Positions 28,331-40,638 of a stretch of DNA of 64,000 nucleotides are shown here, piece by piece. The stretch comes from an uncultured Actinomycetes bacterium. Lineage in GTDB: Bacteria > Actinomycetota > Acidimicrobiia > Acidimicrobiales > Microtrichaceae. Location of the stretch: the NCBI GenBank assembly GCA_903925745.1, contig CAIYGQ010000146.1, positions 1 through 64,000 of the forward strand, written 5' to 3'. The position numbers and the translations under genes are program-made. Within the stretch, counting starts at the first letter, position 1, and each line of letters opens with the position of its first letter. The notes beneath the pieces are model-generated. The model ran no database searches. It saw nothing but the letters and a program-made list of their open reading frames with translations, and was not told where the DNA came from.

Positions 28331-29359
28331 ATGGATCTGGGACTGATGCACGGCTACTGGGGGCAGCTCCCCCCGGACGGATGGGTCGAGCGGTCGATCG
28401 CCGCGGAGCAGGCCGGTTTCACCTCCATCTGGACCGCTGAGGCGTGGGGGTCGGATGCGCTGACCCCGCTCGCCTACCTGGCGGCCGTCACCGAACGGGT
28501 GCAGCTCGGCACCGCCGTGGTGCAACTCGCGGCCCGGACGCCGACGGCGGTCGCCATGTCGGCGATCACGATGGACCACCTGACCGGCGGGCGGTTCCGC
28601 CTGGGCCTCGGCGTGTCGGGTCCGCAGGTGGTCGAGGGCTGGTACGGGCGTCCGTCGAACAAGCCCTTGGCCCGGACCCGGGAGTACGTCGAGATCATCC
28701 GCCGGGTCGTGGCCCGGGAGGAGAAGCTCGACTTCCAGGGCGAGTTCTACCAGCACCCCTACACCGGTGAGGGCAGCGTCGGACTCGGCAAGCCGTTGCG
28801 TTCGATCGTGCACCCGCTGCGCGACCACATCCCGATCTACCTGGGGGCCGAGGGACCGAGGAACGTGCAGCAGACGGCTGAGATCGCCGACGGCTGGCTG
28901 CCCCTCTACTACTCGCCGTTCCGCCAGGAGGTGTACGCCGACCAGCTCGCCGGCGCGAGTGACGCCTTCCAGGTCGCGGCGCTCTGTCCGTTCGTCGTCA
29001 CGCCCGACGACCGGGACGAGACGATCGAGGCCGCACTCGGGATGACCCGGGCGATGCTCGCCTTCTACATCGGCGGCATGGGCGCCCAGGGGCAGAACTA
29101 CCACACGAAGCTGGCGGCCCGGATGGGTCTGGGCGAACAGGCGGAGCGGATCCAGGACCTGTTCTTCGAGGACCGGCGCGACGAGGCCGTCGCCGAGGTG
29201 CCGGTGGCGTTCGCCGACGAGATCTCACTGGTCGGCACACCGGCCCGGATCCGGGACCGGGTGGCGGCCTGGAAGGACTCGGCGGTGACCGAGATCCTGA
29301 TCCACGCCGGTTCGGCCGACCAGCTCCGCCAGGCCGCCGAGATCGTCCTCCCCGTCTGA
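28331..29359 (+). CDS. LLM class F420-dependent oxidoreductase
   Basis: AEQAGFTSIWTAEAWGSDALTPLAYLAAVTERVQLGTAVVQLAARTPTAVAMSAITMDHLTGGRFRLGLGVSGPQVVEGWYG. Confidence 0.93.
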   Translation: MDLGLMHGYWGQLPPDGWVERSIAAEQAGFTSIWTAEAWGSDALTPLAYLAAVTERVQLGTAVVQLAARTPTAVAMSAITMDHLTGGRFRLGLGVSGPQVVEGWYGRPSNKPLARTREYVEIIRRVVAREEKLDFQGEFYQHPYTGEGSVGLGKPLRSIVHPLRDHIPIYLGAEGPRNVQQTAEIADGWLPLYYSPFRQEVYADQLAGASDAFQVAALCPFVVTPDDRDETIEAALGMTRAMLAFYIGGMGAQGQNYHTKLAARMGLGEQAERIQDLFFEDRRDEAVAEVPVAFADEISLVGTPARIRDRVAAWKDSAVTEILIHAGSADQLRQAAEIVLPV

Positions 29360-29401
29360 GCCGCTGGCCACGCGGTCCGGTCCGCTGGTCACACGGTGGT
29401 G
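29360..29401. repeat. Degenerate 21-bp x2 tandem repeat covering the amidase stop codon
   Basis: gccgctggccacgcggtccgg / tccgctggtcacacggtggtg, 15/21 by eye. Confidence 0.6.
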
Positions 29402-30924
29402 GATGCGGCCCGACCGACCGACGGAGCCACCTTCGGCCAGCCGATCTCCCGCTCGTACACCCAGGCCAGGTCGAACAACTCGGCGTCACGGTGGTGCGGC
29501 GCCAGGACCTGCATGCCGACGGGGAGCCCGTCGACCAGGCCCGCCGGGATCGAGCACGCGGGGTTGCCGTAGATGTTCGAGATGATGGTGAGCCCGCCCA
29601 TCGTGACCAGGTCGGGCACCTTGCGGACCACCGCCTCCACCAGGGTGTTCGACAGCCGGGGGAACGCCCCGTTGGCGACCCGCAGCGACGCCATGAGCCG
29701 CCGGAACGCGAACCGCAGCACGGGGCTCGCCTTGGCCGTGTCGATGAAGTTGTCGGTGGGCGCCGAGGTGGTTGCGTCCGCAGCGAAGGCCGGGCCCGGA
29801 TTGGTGCTCGTGATGATGTAGTCGACCCGGTCGAAGGCGCCGGCCATCGCCCGGTAGGCCTCGATCCGCTGACCCTCGGCGACCGAGGCCAGGTGCAGGT
29901 TGTACATGGACTCGGCCATGACGGCACCGAGCGCCACCTCGTCGGTCATCAGCTCCCGGCAGCGGGGCCAGCGGCCCTCCAGCTCGGCGAGCAGCGTCGA
30001 CAGGTTGCCCATGGCCCACTGCGCCGCCAGGTTCGGGAGCTCGAGCCTCAGGTCGACGACCTCCATGCCCGTGAGCGTGACCAGGTCGTCGGCCGCCTGC
30101 CGGAGCTGGGCCTCGACGCCGTCCTCGAGCCGGACCCCGGCGATGCTCGGCAGGATCGCAACCCGCTTGCCGCGCAGGTCGACGGTGCCCAGGCCGGCCT
30201 CCCAACCACCCGCGTTGGGCAGCGACGTCGGATCCCGACTGTCGACGCCGGCGACCACGTCGTAGTGACGGGCCGCGTCGCGCACCGAGCGGGCCATCAC
30301 CCCGGGGACGACCGTGCCGGGCCGGAAGAAGGCGTCCGGACCGCGTGAGATCCGTCCGTAGGTGCCCTTCATGCCGAGCAGGCCCGTGTAGCCGGCCGGG
30401 ATCCGGATCGACCCGCCACCGTCGCCGGCGGTGGCGATGGGGACGAGCCCCCCGACGACGGCCGACGCGCTGCCACCGGAGCTGCCACCACACGTGCGCC
30501 CGTGCCGCCACGGGTTGTGCGTGACCCCGTTGAGCTTGGTCACGCTGACGTTCAGGCCACCGAACTCCGACGCGGTCGTCAGCCCGACCGGGACGGCACC
30601 GCCGTCGGAGATGAAACGACGGGGGGCCTCGCCGGTGTGGTCCGCGATCCGGTCGGCGAAGACCAGCGACGCGCCCGTGTCGGGCCAGCCCTCGACCTGG
30701 TCGAGCTCCTTGACGCCGATGGGGACGCCCCCGAAGGGCTTGGACACGTCGGCCGCGCGCGCCGCCTCGAGCGCGCGCTCCGGGTCCAGGAAGGAGAAGG
30801 CGTTGAGGTCGCTGGACTCGATCGCCGCGAGCGACGCCTCGAGCTCCTCCACCGGGGAGCGTTCACCGGAGCGGAACGCGTCCACGAGCGAGCATGCGTC
30901 ATCGAGCCACGGGGTGTCTGCCAT
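29389..30924 (-). CDS. Amidase signature family protein
   Basis: GVPIGVKELDQVEGWPDTGAS...RTCGGSSGGSASAVVGGLVPIATAGDGGGSIRIPAGYTGLLGMKGTYGRI; ATG 30924. Confidence 0.93.
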   Translation of the reverse strand: MADTPWLDDACSLVDAFRSGERSPVEELEASLAAIESSDLNAFSFLDPERALEAARAADVSKPFGGVPIGVKELDQVEGWPDTGASLVFADRIADHTGEAPRRFISDGGAVPVGLTTASEFGGLNVSVTKLNGVTHNPWRHGRTCGGSSGGSASAVVGGLVPIATAGDGGGSIRIPAGYTGLLGMKGTYGRISRGPDAFFRPGTVVPGVMARSVRDAARHYDVVAGVDSRDPTSLPNAGGWEAGLGTVDLRGKRVAILPSIAGVRLEDGVEAQLRQAADDLVTLTGMEVVDLRLELPNLAAQWAMGNLSTLLAELEGRWPRCRELMTDEVALGAVMAESMYNLHLASVAEGQRIEAYRAMAGAFDRVDYIITSTNPGPAFAADATTSAPTDNFIDTAKASPVLRFAFRRLMASLRVANGAFPRLSNTLVEAVVRKVPDLVTMGGLTIISNIYGNPACSIPAGLVDGLPVGMQVLAPHHRDAELFDLAWVYEREIGWPKVAPSVGRAASTTV

Positions 30925-31007
30925 GGGGCGATCTTCGCCCACCCGGGCACCGCGGCGCCACCGGGAGCGTCACCGACGGTGTCGCCACCGGCGGCTACAA
31001 CTTGACC

Positions 31008-33449
31008 ATGCCACGTCAGAGCGAACTGTTCGAGGACTTCGCGCGGGAGGTCATCGACGTCCCCGTGACCACCGAGCTCGGCGAGTCCTTCCTGTCGTAC
31101 TCACTCTCGGTGATCACCGCGCGGGCGATCCCCGACGTCCGGGACGGCCTCAAGCCGGTGCAGCGGCGGATCCTGTACGCCATGGCCGACAACGGCCTGC
31201 GCCCGGACCGCCCGCACCGGAAGTCCGCCGGCGTCGTCGGCGAGACGATGGGCAAGTACCACCCGCACGGCGACGGCGCGATCTACGACGCCCTGGTCCG
31301 CATGGGCCAGGACTTCGGTCGGAACGTCACGCTGGTCGACCCCCACGGGAACTTCGGCAGCCTCGACGACCCGCCCGCCGCCTACCGCTACACCGAGTGC
31401 CGCCTGAGCCAGGCGGCCATGGAGATGCTCGGCGAGATCGACGAGGAGACCGTCGACTTCCGCCCGACCTTCGACGGCGAACGTGTCGAACCCGTCGTGC
31501 TGCCCGCCGTGCTGCCCAACCTGCTCGTCAACGGCACCACCGGCATCGCCGTGGGGATGGCGACCAACATGGCACCACACAACCTGCGCGAGGTCGCCGA
31601 GGCGATCCGGCTCGTCATGACGAAGCGTCGGCCTCGGCCCACGGCGGCCCAGCTCATGGCGGTGCTCCCCGGACCCGACTTCCCCTCGGGCGGGGTCGTG
31701 GTCGACGAGAGCCTGACCGAGGCCTACGCCACGGGCCGCGGCAGCGTCCGGGTCCGCGCCACCGCCGAGGTCGTCGACCTCACGCGGGCCCGGCAGGGGA
31801 TCGTCGTCACCGAGCTGCCGTACCTGGTCGGACCGGAGCGGGTCGTGGCCCGCATCCAGGAGCTGGTCCGGACCGGCAAGCTGACCGAGGTGACCGACGT
31901 CAAGAACACCTCGGACCGCCACACCGGCCTGCGACTGGAGATCGAGCTGCGGCCCGGCGCCAACGGCCGGGCGGTCCTCACCGAGCTCTACCGCCAGACA
32001 CCGCTCGAGGAGACCTTCAGCATCAACAACGTCGTCCTGGTCGACGGGGTGCCCACGACGGTCAGCCTCTGGGAGCTCTGCGACCACTACGTCACGCACC
32101 GACTGGACGTGGTGACCCGCCGGACCCAGTTCCGCCTGGACAAGGCCTCGCGGCGGCTCCACCTGGTGGAGGGCCTGCTGGTCGCGCTCGACGCGATCGA
32201 CCTGGTGGTCTCCATCATCCGGTCCTCACAGGACGCCGCCGAGGCCCGCGACCGCCTGATGGCCGAGCTGTCACTGTCCGAGGTCCAGGCGGTGCACATC
32301 CTGGACATGCAGCTCCGGCGGCTCACTGCGCTCGCCAAGTTGGAGCTGGAGGCTGAGGCCGACGAACTTCGCGGCCGGATCGCCGAGTACCAGCGGATCC
32401 TCAAGTCGGACAAGCGGCGGCGCACGATCGTGATGCAGGAACTCGACGATCTGGTCGCCACCTTCGGCACCGACCGACGCAGCCGGATCGTCCGACCGGA
32501 CGACCTGGACGACCTCACGCTGGAGGAGGCCAGGGCCGAGGAGCGTGCGTCCCGCGACGACGAGCCCTGCGTGGTCGCGCGGACGACCACGGGCGTGCTC
32601 GGCGTGGAACCCGTCGACGGGCCCCGACCGGTGACGGCCGGGCGCCACGACGTGCTGGCCCAGCGGATCGCGACCACGACGCTCGCCACCGTGTGGGTGC
32701 TGACCGACCGCGGGCGCGTCCTGCCGGTCCAGGTCGACTCGATCGGAGAGGTGAGTGGCCGCAGCCGGGGAACCCCCATCACCGAGCTGGTGGCACTCGA
32801 CAGGGGCGAGGAGGTCCGTGCGCTCGTCACCGCACCGTCGGGACCCGACGAACCACCTCCGCTGCTGCTGGTCACCGCGCAGGGGGTCCTGAAGCGACTG
32901 GCCGTCGCCGAGCTGACCGGCACCCCGTCCGGACGCCCCGCGCTCAAGCTGCGACCGGGCGACACCGTGATCGCCGCCGCACCGGCACCCGACGGCGCCG
33001 AGGTGGTGCTGGTCGCCTCGGACGCGCAGACCCTCCGCTGTCCCGCCGAGTCGGTCCCGGTCCAGGGTCGGGGCGCCGCCGGCGTGGCCGGCATGAAGCT
33101 GGCCGACGGCGCGACCGTCGTCGGTGCCGGGGTCCTCACCGGCGACGACGACGTGGTGCTGACCGTCACCGACGCCCAGACCGCCAAGGTCACCGACGTC
33201 GACGAGTTCCCGGTGCGCAACCGGGCGACCGCAGGGCTGCGGGCCACGAAGCTCCGCGGCCGGGAACGGCGCATCGAGTGGGCCTACGTCGGCCCCGAGT
33301 CCGGGCTCGCGCTCGTGGTCGGGGGCACGGACTCGCCGTCCCGGCCCGATGCCGCACCGGAACCGCTCACGCTGCCGCGGACCGGCCGCGACCTGGCGTC
33401 GAAGCGGACCAAGCGACGGCTGCTGGGCGTGGGGACCCCCCGCTGGTGA
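31008..33449 (+). CDS. parC: Type IIA DNA topoisomerase subunit A (topo IV ParC-like)
   Basis: SYSLSVITARAIPDVRDGLKPVQRRILYAM...KSAGVVGETMGKYHPHGDGAIYDALVRMGQDF...YRYTECRLS; C-terminal beta-pinwheel without an obvious GyrA box. Confidence 0.9.
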   Translation: MPRQSELFEDFAREVIDVPVTTELGESFLSYSLSVITARAIPDVRDGLKPVQRRILYAMADNGLRPDRPHRKSAGVVGETMGKYHPHGDGAIYDALVRMGQDFGRNVTLVDPHGNFGSLDDPPAAYRYTECRLSQAAMEMLGEIDEETVDFRPTFDGERVEPVVLPAVLPNLLVNGTTGIAVGMATNMAPHNLREVAEAIRLVMTKRRPRPTAAQLMAVLPGPDFPSGGVVVDESLTEAYATGRGSVRVRATAEVVDLTRARQGIVVTELPYLVGPERVVARIQELVRTGKLTEVTDVKNTSDRHTGLRLEIELRPGANGRAVLTELYRQTPLEETFSINNVVLVDGVPTTVSLWELCDHYVTHRLDVVTRRTQFRLDKASRRLHLVEGLLVALDAIDLVVSIIRSSQDAAEARDRLMAELSLSEVQAVHILDMQLRRLTALAKLELEAEADELRGRIAEYQRILKSDKRRRTIVMQELDDLVATFGTDRRSRIVRPDDLDDLTLEEARAEERASRDDEPCVVARTTTGVLGVEPVDGPRPVTAGRHDVLAQRIATTTLATVWVLTDRGRVLPVQVDSIGEVSGRSRGTPITELVALDRGEEVRALVTAPSGPDEPPPLLLVTAQGVLKRLAVAELTGTPSGRPALKLRPGDTVIAAAPAPDGAEVVLVASDAQTLRCPAESVPVQGRGAAGVAGMKLADGATVVGAGVLTGDDDVVLTVTDAQTAKVTDVDEFPVRNRATAGLRATKLRGRERRIEWAYVGPESGLALVVGGTDSPSRPDAAPEPLTLPRTGRDLASKRTKRRLLGVGTPRW

Positions 33450-33468
33450 GCGCCGCCCCGGTTCCGGC

Positions 33469-34410
33469 TCAGTCGCCTCCGGCGATCGGGACCTCGGCGG
33501 GTTCGGGCAGTGCCGCGGCGGATGTGCGGCGGACGTAGACGGCCAGGGCCAGCAGCACGACCGCCATGCCGGCGACCTGCGCCGGCACCAGGGACTGACC
33601 GAAGACGAGCACGGCACCGAGTGAGCTCAACACGACGACGTCCAGGGTGATCGTCGACGTCGTCGACACGTCCAGGTGTGCCTGGGCCCAGCTCATCATC
33701 AGGTGCCCCGTGCCGGGGACGATCGTCAGCAGCAGGGCCCAGGTCAGGTCGCCGGCGTCGGGCCGGACCAGGCCCGGACCGGTCACGAGCGCGCCGACGA
33801 GTGCCACCACCGCGCCGACGGTCAGCGCCGCGGCCTGGTACTCGACCGTGCCCAACGACTCACGGGCGCGTTTGGTGCCGACGAAGTAGGCGCAGCCCAC
33901 CAACGTCCCGGCGAGGGCCAGCACGTCACCGAGCACCGAGTGCGTGCCCGACGACGCGCCGGCCAGCACCGTGACCATGGTCCCCAGGATCGCGAGCGAC
34001 ATCAACGAGATCCGCGCCCCGTCCACACGCTCGCCCAGGCGACGCACGGCGTACGGCAGCAACAACACGGGCTGCAACGCCAGGATGATCGTCACCGAGG
34101 CGACCGAGGTGGTCTGCAACGCGGTGAAGAACAGGATCGAGCTGAGCCCGAACGCGAGCCCACCCGTCATGGCGGTCCGGAGCGTCCGCCACGCCATCCG
34201 ACCACCACGGAGACGGAACGCCACCTGGTAGAGCACGGCGCCGAAGGTGATCCTCCAGAACGCGAGCTGCGGACCGGGCAGGTCCGATGCGGCCGCCATG
34301 AGGTTGCCGACGGACCACAGCACGGTCGCCCCGACGGCGACCACCACGGGAGCGAGCCGGTGCTCCAGCGAGGAGGCGGCCGACCAGCGGCTGGGCTCCT
34401 CCGAGGTCAC
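33469..34410 (-). CDS. EamA/DMT-family transporter
   Basis: About 10 hydrophobic segments; AFWRITFGAVLYQV...VTIILALQPVLLLPYAVRRLGERVDGARI; GTG 34410. Confidence 0.88.
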   Translation of the reverse strand: MTSEEPSRWSAASSLEHRLAPVVVAVGATVLWSVGNLMAAASDLPGPQLAFWRITFGAVLYQVAFRLRGGRMAWRTLRTAMTGGLAFGLSSILFFTALQTTSVASVTIILALQPVLLLPYAVRRLGERVDGARISLMSLAILGTMVTVLAGASSGTHSVLGDVLALAGTLVGCAYFVGTKRARESLGTVEYQAAALTVGAVVALVGALVTGPGLVRPDAGDLTWALLLTIVPGTGHLMMSWAQAHLDVSTTSTITLDVVVLSSLGAVLVFGQSLVPAQVAGMAVVLLALAVYVRRTSAAALPEPAEVPIAGGD

Positions 34411-34469
34411 CCGCCGACCGTAGCCGCCGGTCACCCGGACCGTCCGAGGCACCTGCTTGACTGACTCCG

Positions 34470-36497
<2,028 letters not shown>

Positions 36498-36581
36498 GCG
36501 GACGTCCGATTCCCACCGACCCGGTGGTACCGTCGGCGCCCGGAAGGGCCGAACGACCGTCCGGGGGGAGTCGGAACCAGC

Positions 36582-37805
36582 GTGGCAGGCATCGGCACAC
36601 ACCAGCCCGTCACCATTGCGCCCCGGCTCCGGAACGTCCCCTCCTTCGACGGGGTGCGTGGCATCGGCGTGCTCATGGTCATCGCCATCCACGCGGCCCC
36701 GCTCAAGCTCGAGTCGTTCTCGTCGATCCTCGACGTCTTCCTGGCCCTCAGCGCGTTCCTGGTCACGACGCTGCTGCTCGAGGAGGGTGAGCGGAGCGGC
36801 ACCGTCTCGGTGCGGAGGTTCCTGACCAAGCGGGCCTGGCGCCTGCTGCCCGCGCTCTACGTGACCCTGGCGGTGGTGACCGCCGTGGCTGCCGTGCTGT
36901 TCGCCGTGGCAGGCCGGGACGTCGACCTGCAGGGCTTCACGTTCACCGGCTTCGTGACCCGCGAGATCCTGCCGGCGGGCCTGTACGTCTACAACATCGT
37001 CAACCCGCTCGGGTACCCGACCCAGGGCGTCGCGCTCTACCAGATGTGGTCACTCTCGCTCGAGCAGCAGTTCTACGTGATCGTCGCCTTCCTGGCACTG
37101 CTCATGGTCACCCGGCGCTGGATCGTCCAGATGGCGGTGCTGATGGCCGTGCTCGCGGTCGGCATCCAGGTGGCCCGGGCCACCGGTCACTTCGGGCCGA
37201 TCAACCTCTGGCTGCAGCGACCCGACGCCCTGATGCTCGGCGTGGTCGCCGCCGTCATCAACAGCAGGATCCCCGAGACCCCCACCGAGGCCCAACGACG
37301 CGCCTACACGATCGGCGCGTGGATCGGGACCCTCGCGATCGCCGTCCTGATGACGCTCAGCATCGCCCCACTCCGCAGGCTCGGCTACCCGTACGTCCCG
37401 TTCCTCCCCGAGGTCAGCGACACCCTGTCACCCGAGCAGGCCTTCGACGTCGCCATGGCCGAACTCTCCACCGGCAACTTCTGGGTCAAGTGGGCCTTCA
37501 CGATCACGAACTGGGCGATGGTGCCGGTCCTGATCTGCATGGTCCGATCCCCCGCGTGGCTCCCCGGCCGCGCGCTCTCGGTCCGGCCGGTCCGCGCCGT
37601 CGGCCGGATGTCCTACAGCCTCTACCTGATCCACACGTTGCCGATCCTGTTGTTCGTCCTGCCGATCCCCGAGGGGAACATCCCGCTGCGGGTCCTGGTC
37701 GCGTGGATCACGGCGTTCGTGTTCGCCTGGCCGCTCTACCAGTTCGTCGAGAAGCGGTCGATGGCCCGCAAGGAGCGGGTGGCCACCCAGGCGGCGTCGC
37801 CGTGA
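36582..37805 (+). CDS. Acyltransferase 3 family membrane protein (OafA/YrhL-like)
   Basis: FDGVRGIGVLMVIAIHAA...MWSLSLEQQFYVIVAFL...RMSYSLYLIHTLPILL. Confidence 0.9.
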   Translation: MAGIGTHQPVTIAPRLRNVPSFDGVRGIGVLMVIAIHAAPLKLESFSSILDVFLALSAFLVTTLLLEEGERSGTVSVRRFLTKRAWRLLPALYVTLAVVTAVAAVLFAVAGRDVDLQGFTFTGFVTREILPAGLYVYNIVNPLGYPTQGVALYQMWSLSLEQQFYVIVAFLALLMVTRRWIVQMAVLMAVLAVGIQVARATGHFGPINLWLQRPDALMLGVVAAVINSRIPETPTEAQRRAYTIGAWIGTLAIAVLMTLSIAPLRRLGYPYVPFLPEVSDTLSPEQAFDVAMAELSTGNFWVKWAFTITNWAMVPVLICMVRSPAWLPGRALSVRPVRAVGRMSYSLYLIHTLPILLFVLPIPEGNIPLRVLVAWITAFVFAWPLYQFVEKRSMARKERVATQAASP

Positions 37806-39049
37806 CGATCCCACTCCACCCGTTCGAGTCCCGGGCACCGCGGATGGGCTCGATCAAGCCCTTCGACGGGATCCGCGGCGTCGGTGTGTGGTGCGTCGTG
37901 CTCCAGCACGCGTACGCGGTGGCCGACTCCCTCTCGGGCTACATCGACCTGTTCTTCGTGCTGTCCGGGTTCCTCATCACGACGCTCATCTTCGAGGAGC
38001 GGCGGGCCACCGGCGCAGTGTCCATGCGGAACTTCTACGCCCGCCGGGGCATCCGACTCCTGCCCGGCCTGATCGTCACGCTGATCGTGTTCTTCCTGCC
38101 GATCCTGGCGATCCGCATCACCAACCCGAACCCGGACACCGAGTTCCTGTTCAACAACGTGGTGTGGGAGTCGATCACGACCTTCTTCTACGTGCACAAC
38201 ATCTTCTTCTCGCCCCTGCTCGGCAGCTTCCAGTACATGGGGCAGATGTGGTCACTGTCGCTCGAGGAGCAGTTCTACCTGGTGGGTGCGCTCGCCACGT
38301 ACTGGTGCCTGAAGCGGAACTGGATCCGCCAGCTCGCCGTCGCCCTGGTCGCGTTCATCCTGGTCGTGTGGGTGGCACGCGCCATGGGCCTCGGCGGACC
38401 GGGCCAGTTCTGGTTCCAGCGGCCGGACGCCATCGCCATGGGGGTGCTCCTGGCGATCATCAACGCCGTCGCGCCGACCGAGCTGAGCGAGGCGGCCCGC
38501 CGCCGACTCCACACCGTGGCGTGGATCGCGACCGGCGGCATGATCTTCGCGCTCCTGTCGTCATCGAAGCTCGTCGAGCGGCTCACGGGCTTCTACGTGC
38601 CGCTCTACCCGACCGACGTCGACATCAAGGCGCCACCCGAGGGACTGTCGCCCCAGGAGCTCCAGGACTACGCGAACAACGCCATCCAGGTGGTGCTGGC
38701 CGAGCTCCCGAACGGGAACTACTGGGTGCGTTGGGGCTTCACCCTGTCGACGATCTGCGCGGCGGTGATCGTGTTCGCCTTCGTGCGCCTGCGCGACGAC
38801 TTCGCGCTCGGTCGCTGGTTGAGCGGACGCCTGCTCTGCTACTTCGGGGTGCTCAGCTACGCGATCTACATCACCCACTACCAGCTGTTCCAGCTCATGG
38901 ACCCGGGGTTCCAGGGGGGACCCAAGTGGATCCCGTTCAAGCTGCTCGCCGCCTACCTGGTCGGTGCTGCGCTCCACCGGTTCGTGGAGCGGCCGGCGCT
39001 CCGACGCTACCGTCACCGCTTCGTCCACTCGACCGCCTCGACCCGCTGA
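37802..39049 (+). CDS. Acyltransferase 3 family membrane protein, paralog of the preceding gene
   Basis: KPFDGIRGVGVWCVVLQHA...LFFVLSGFLITTLIFEERRATG...QMWSLSLEEQFYLVGAL...VLSYAIYITHYQLFQL; GTG 37802, GTGA overlap. Confidence 0.92.
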   Translation: MTIPLHPFESRAPRMGSIKPFDGIRGVGVWCVVLQHAYAVADSLSGYIDLFFVLSGFLITTLIFEERRATGAVSMRNFYARRGIRLLPGLIVTLIVFFLPILAIRITNPNPDTEFLFNNVVWESITTFFYVHNIFFSPLLGSFQYMGQMWSLSLEEQFYLVGALATYWCLKRNWIRQLAVALVAFILVVWVARAMGLGGPGQFWFQRPDAIAMGVLLAIINAVAPTELSEAARRRLHTVAWIATGGMIFALLSSSKLVERLTGFYVPLYPTDVDIKAPPEGLSPQELQDYANNAIQVVLAELPNGNYWVRWGFTLSTICAAVIVFAFVRLRDDFALGRWLSGRLLCYFGVLSYAIYITHYQLFQLMDPGFQGGPKWIPFKLLAAYLVGAALHRFVERPALRRYRHRFVHSTASTR

Positions 39050-39061
39050 GCCCACCCGATC

Positions 39062-40627
39062 GTGCACGTCACCGACGCCGACCGCCCGAGCGGCCTGAGC
39101 ACCTGGTTCGTGGCGGCGGCCGCCGCCCTCCCGGCGGTGCTCACCCTGCTGGCGGTCCGGGTCACCCGGCCTGCCGTCGGGACCGACGCCGTGGCCTACA
39201 TCGCGGTCGCGGACTCGATCCGGGCCGGTGACGGACTGGGCTTCATCATCGAACGCCCGCTCACGACCTGGCCACCGCTCTGGCCGGCCCTGCTGGCGCT
39301 CGGGACGACCCTGACCGGCTGGCGCGGGGACCAGGTGGCCGTGGTGCTGAACGCGGCCATGCTCTCTGCGACGGTTCTGATCGGCGTCGCCCTCGCGCGC
39401 CGGATCCTGGGCGACCTGCGGCTCCGGGCCGTCATGGTCGCCGGTCTCGCCGTGTCGCCGCTGCTCGTCGGCCTGGCCGCCTTCGTCCAGACCGAGGTGG
39501 CCTTCGTGCTCATCTCTCTGGCCACGGTCTGGCTGCTGCTGCTCGCCGCCGAACGTGAACAGCCCGCGCTACTGGTCGTCGCCGGCCTGGCCACGTGCGC
39601 CGGGTTCTACATCCGCTACCAGGCGCTGTACGTGGTCCCGTTCTTCGCGCTGTGGTTGGCCGTCCGGTCGTGGCAGCGGCACCGGAGCCCGGCCCGGGCC
39701 GTGGCCGACGTGTGCTGGTACGCCGTGCCGGCGGTGCTCCCGAGCGTGGCGTGGATGCTGCGCAACCTGTCGGTGTCCGACACGGCGATGGGCCCGCGCT
39801 TCCCGTCGTCGGTCGGACCGGTGCAGAACGTCGCCGCTGCGTTCCGGACGGTCGCCAAGTTCGTGACGTCCATCCCCGACGGTCCGAACCTGCCACTGGC
39901 CCTGCTCGGCGTCGTGATCGTGGTGGTCGTGGTCGCCACGGCGGTGCGCACCCAGGGGTTCCGGCCGTGGCCGGCCGCCGTCGGCCCCGTCGGGCTGCTC
40001 ACGATCCTCGTGGTGGGCTTCACGGGCCTCATGGTCGCCAGTCGATCGGTGGTCGGATTCGACGACCTCGACATCCGGCTGCTGGCACCGTGCCTGGTCC
40101 CGATCGCGCTGTTGTTCCTGAGGTGGGTCGAGCTCGTGCTCGTGGACCGGGAGCGGTGGCGGCGGGTCGGCTGGACGGTGGCCGGCGTGTGGCTGGGCGC
40201 CCAGGTGCTCCTGACGGTCGCGCTGCTCGGGCCCCTCAACTCGATCATCTCGGACGTCGGCTACAACGCCGACCGGGCGGTCCTGGCGTCGCGGAGCCCG
40301 GCGATCGGTGCCCTGCCCCGCGACTGCGCCACCTACTCGAACAACTCCGCCGACCTCTACCGCTCCAAGGTGGAGACGCTGATCAGCCCGCGGCGGACCG
40401 AGTACAAGTCGGACCAGCCGACCGACGACCTGGTCGAGCTGTCGGCCCGGGTCGCCGCAGCCGCCGGGCCGGGGTCCACGGAGCAGGTGTGCCTGCTGTG
40501 GGTCGAGTACATCGACGATCCCGACTTCCACGATCGAGCGGACCTGGCCTCGGTGGTCGAGCTGCGCGAGGTGGCCTCGGCCGACGGGGTGACGGCCTAC
40601 GTGCTCGAACCACTGCCGCAGGGCTGA
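39062..40627 (+). CDS. GT-C-like (GT39/ArnT-type fold) multispanning membrane protein
   Basis: GTDAVAYIAVADSIRAGDGLGFIIERPLTTWPPLWPALLAL; about 10 TM segments; C-terminal soluble part with SPRRTEYKSDQPTDDL. Confidence 0.7.
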   Translation: MHVTDADRPSGLSTWFVAAAAALPAVLTLLAVRVTRPAVGTDAVAYIAVADSIRAGDGLGFIIERPLTTWPPLWPALLALGTTLTGWRGDQVAVVLNAAMLSATVLIGVALARRILGDLRLRAVMVAGLAVSPLLVGLAAFVQTEVAFVLISLATVWLLLLAAEREQPALLVVAGLATCAGFYIRYQALYVVPFFALWLAVRSWQRHRSPARAVADVCWYAVPAVLPSVAWMLRNLSVSDTAMGPRFPSSVGPVQNVAAAFRTVAKFVTSIPDGPNLPLALLGVVIVVVVVATAVRTQGFRPWPAAVGPVGLLTILVVGFTGLMVASRSVVGFDDLDIRLLAPCLVPIALLFLRWVELVLVDRERWRRVGWTVAGVWLGAQVLLTVALLGPLNSIISDVGYNADRAVLASRSPAIGALPRDCATYSNNSADLYRSKVETLISPRRTEYKSDQPTDDLVELSARVAAAAGPGSTEQVCLLWVEYIDDPDFHDRADLASVVELREVASADGVTAYVLEPLPQG

Positions 40628-40638
40628 CGGGCCGGCCC

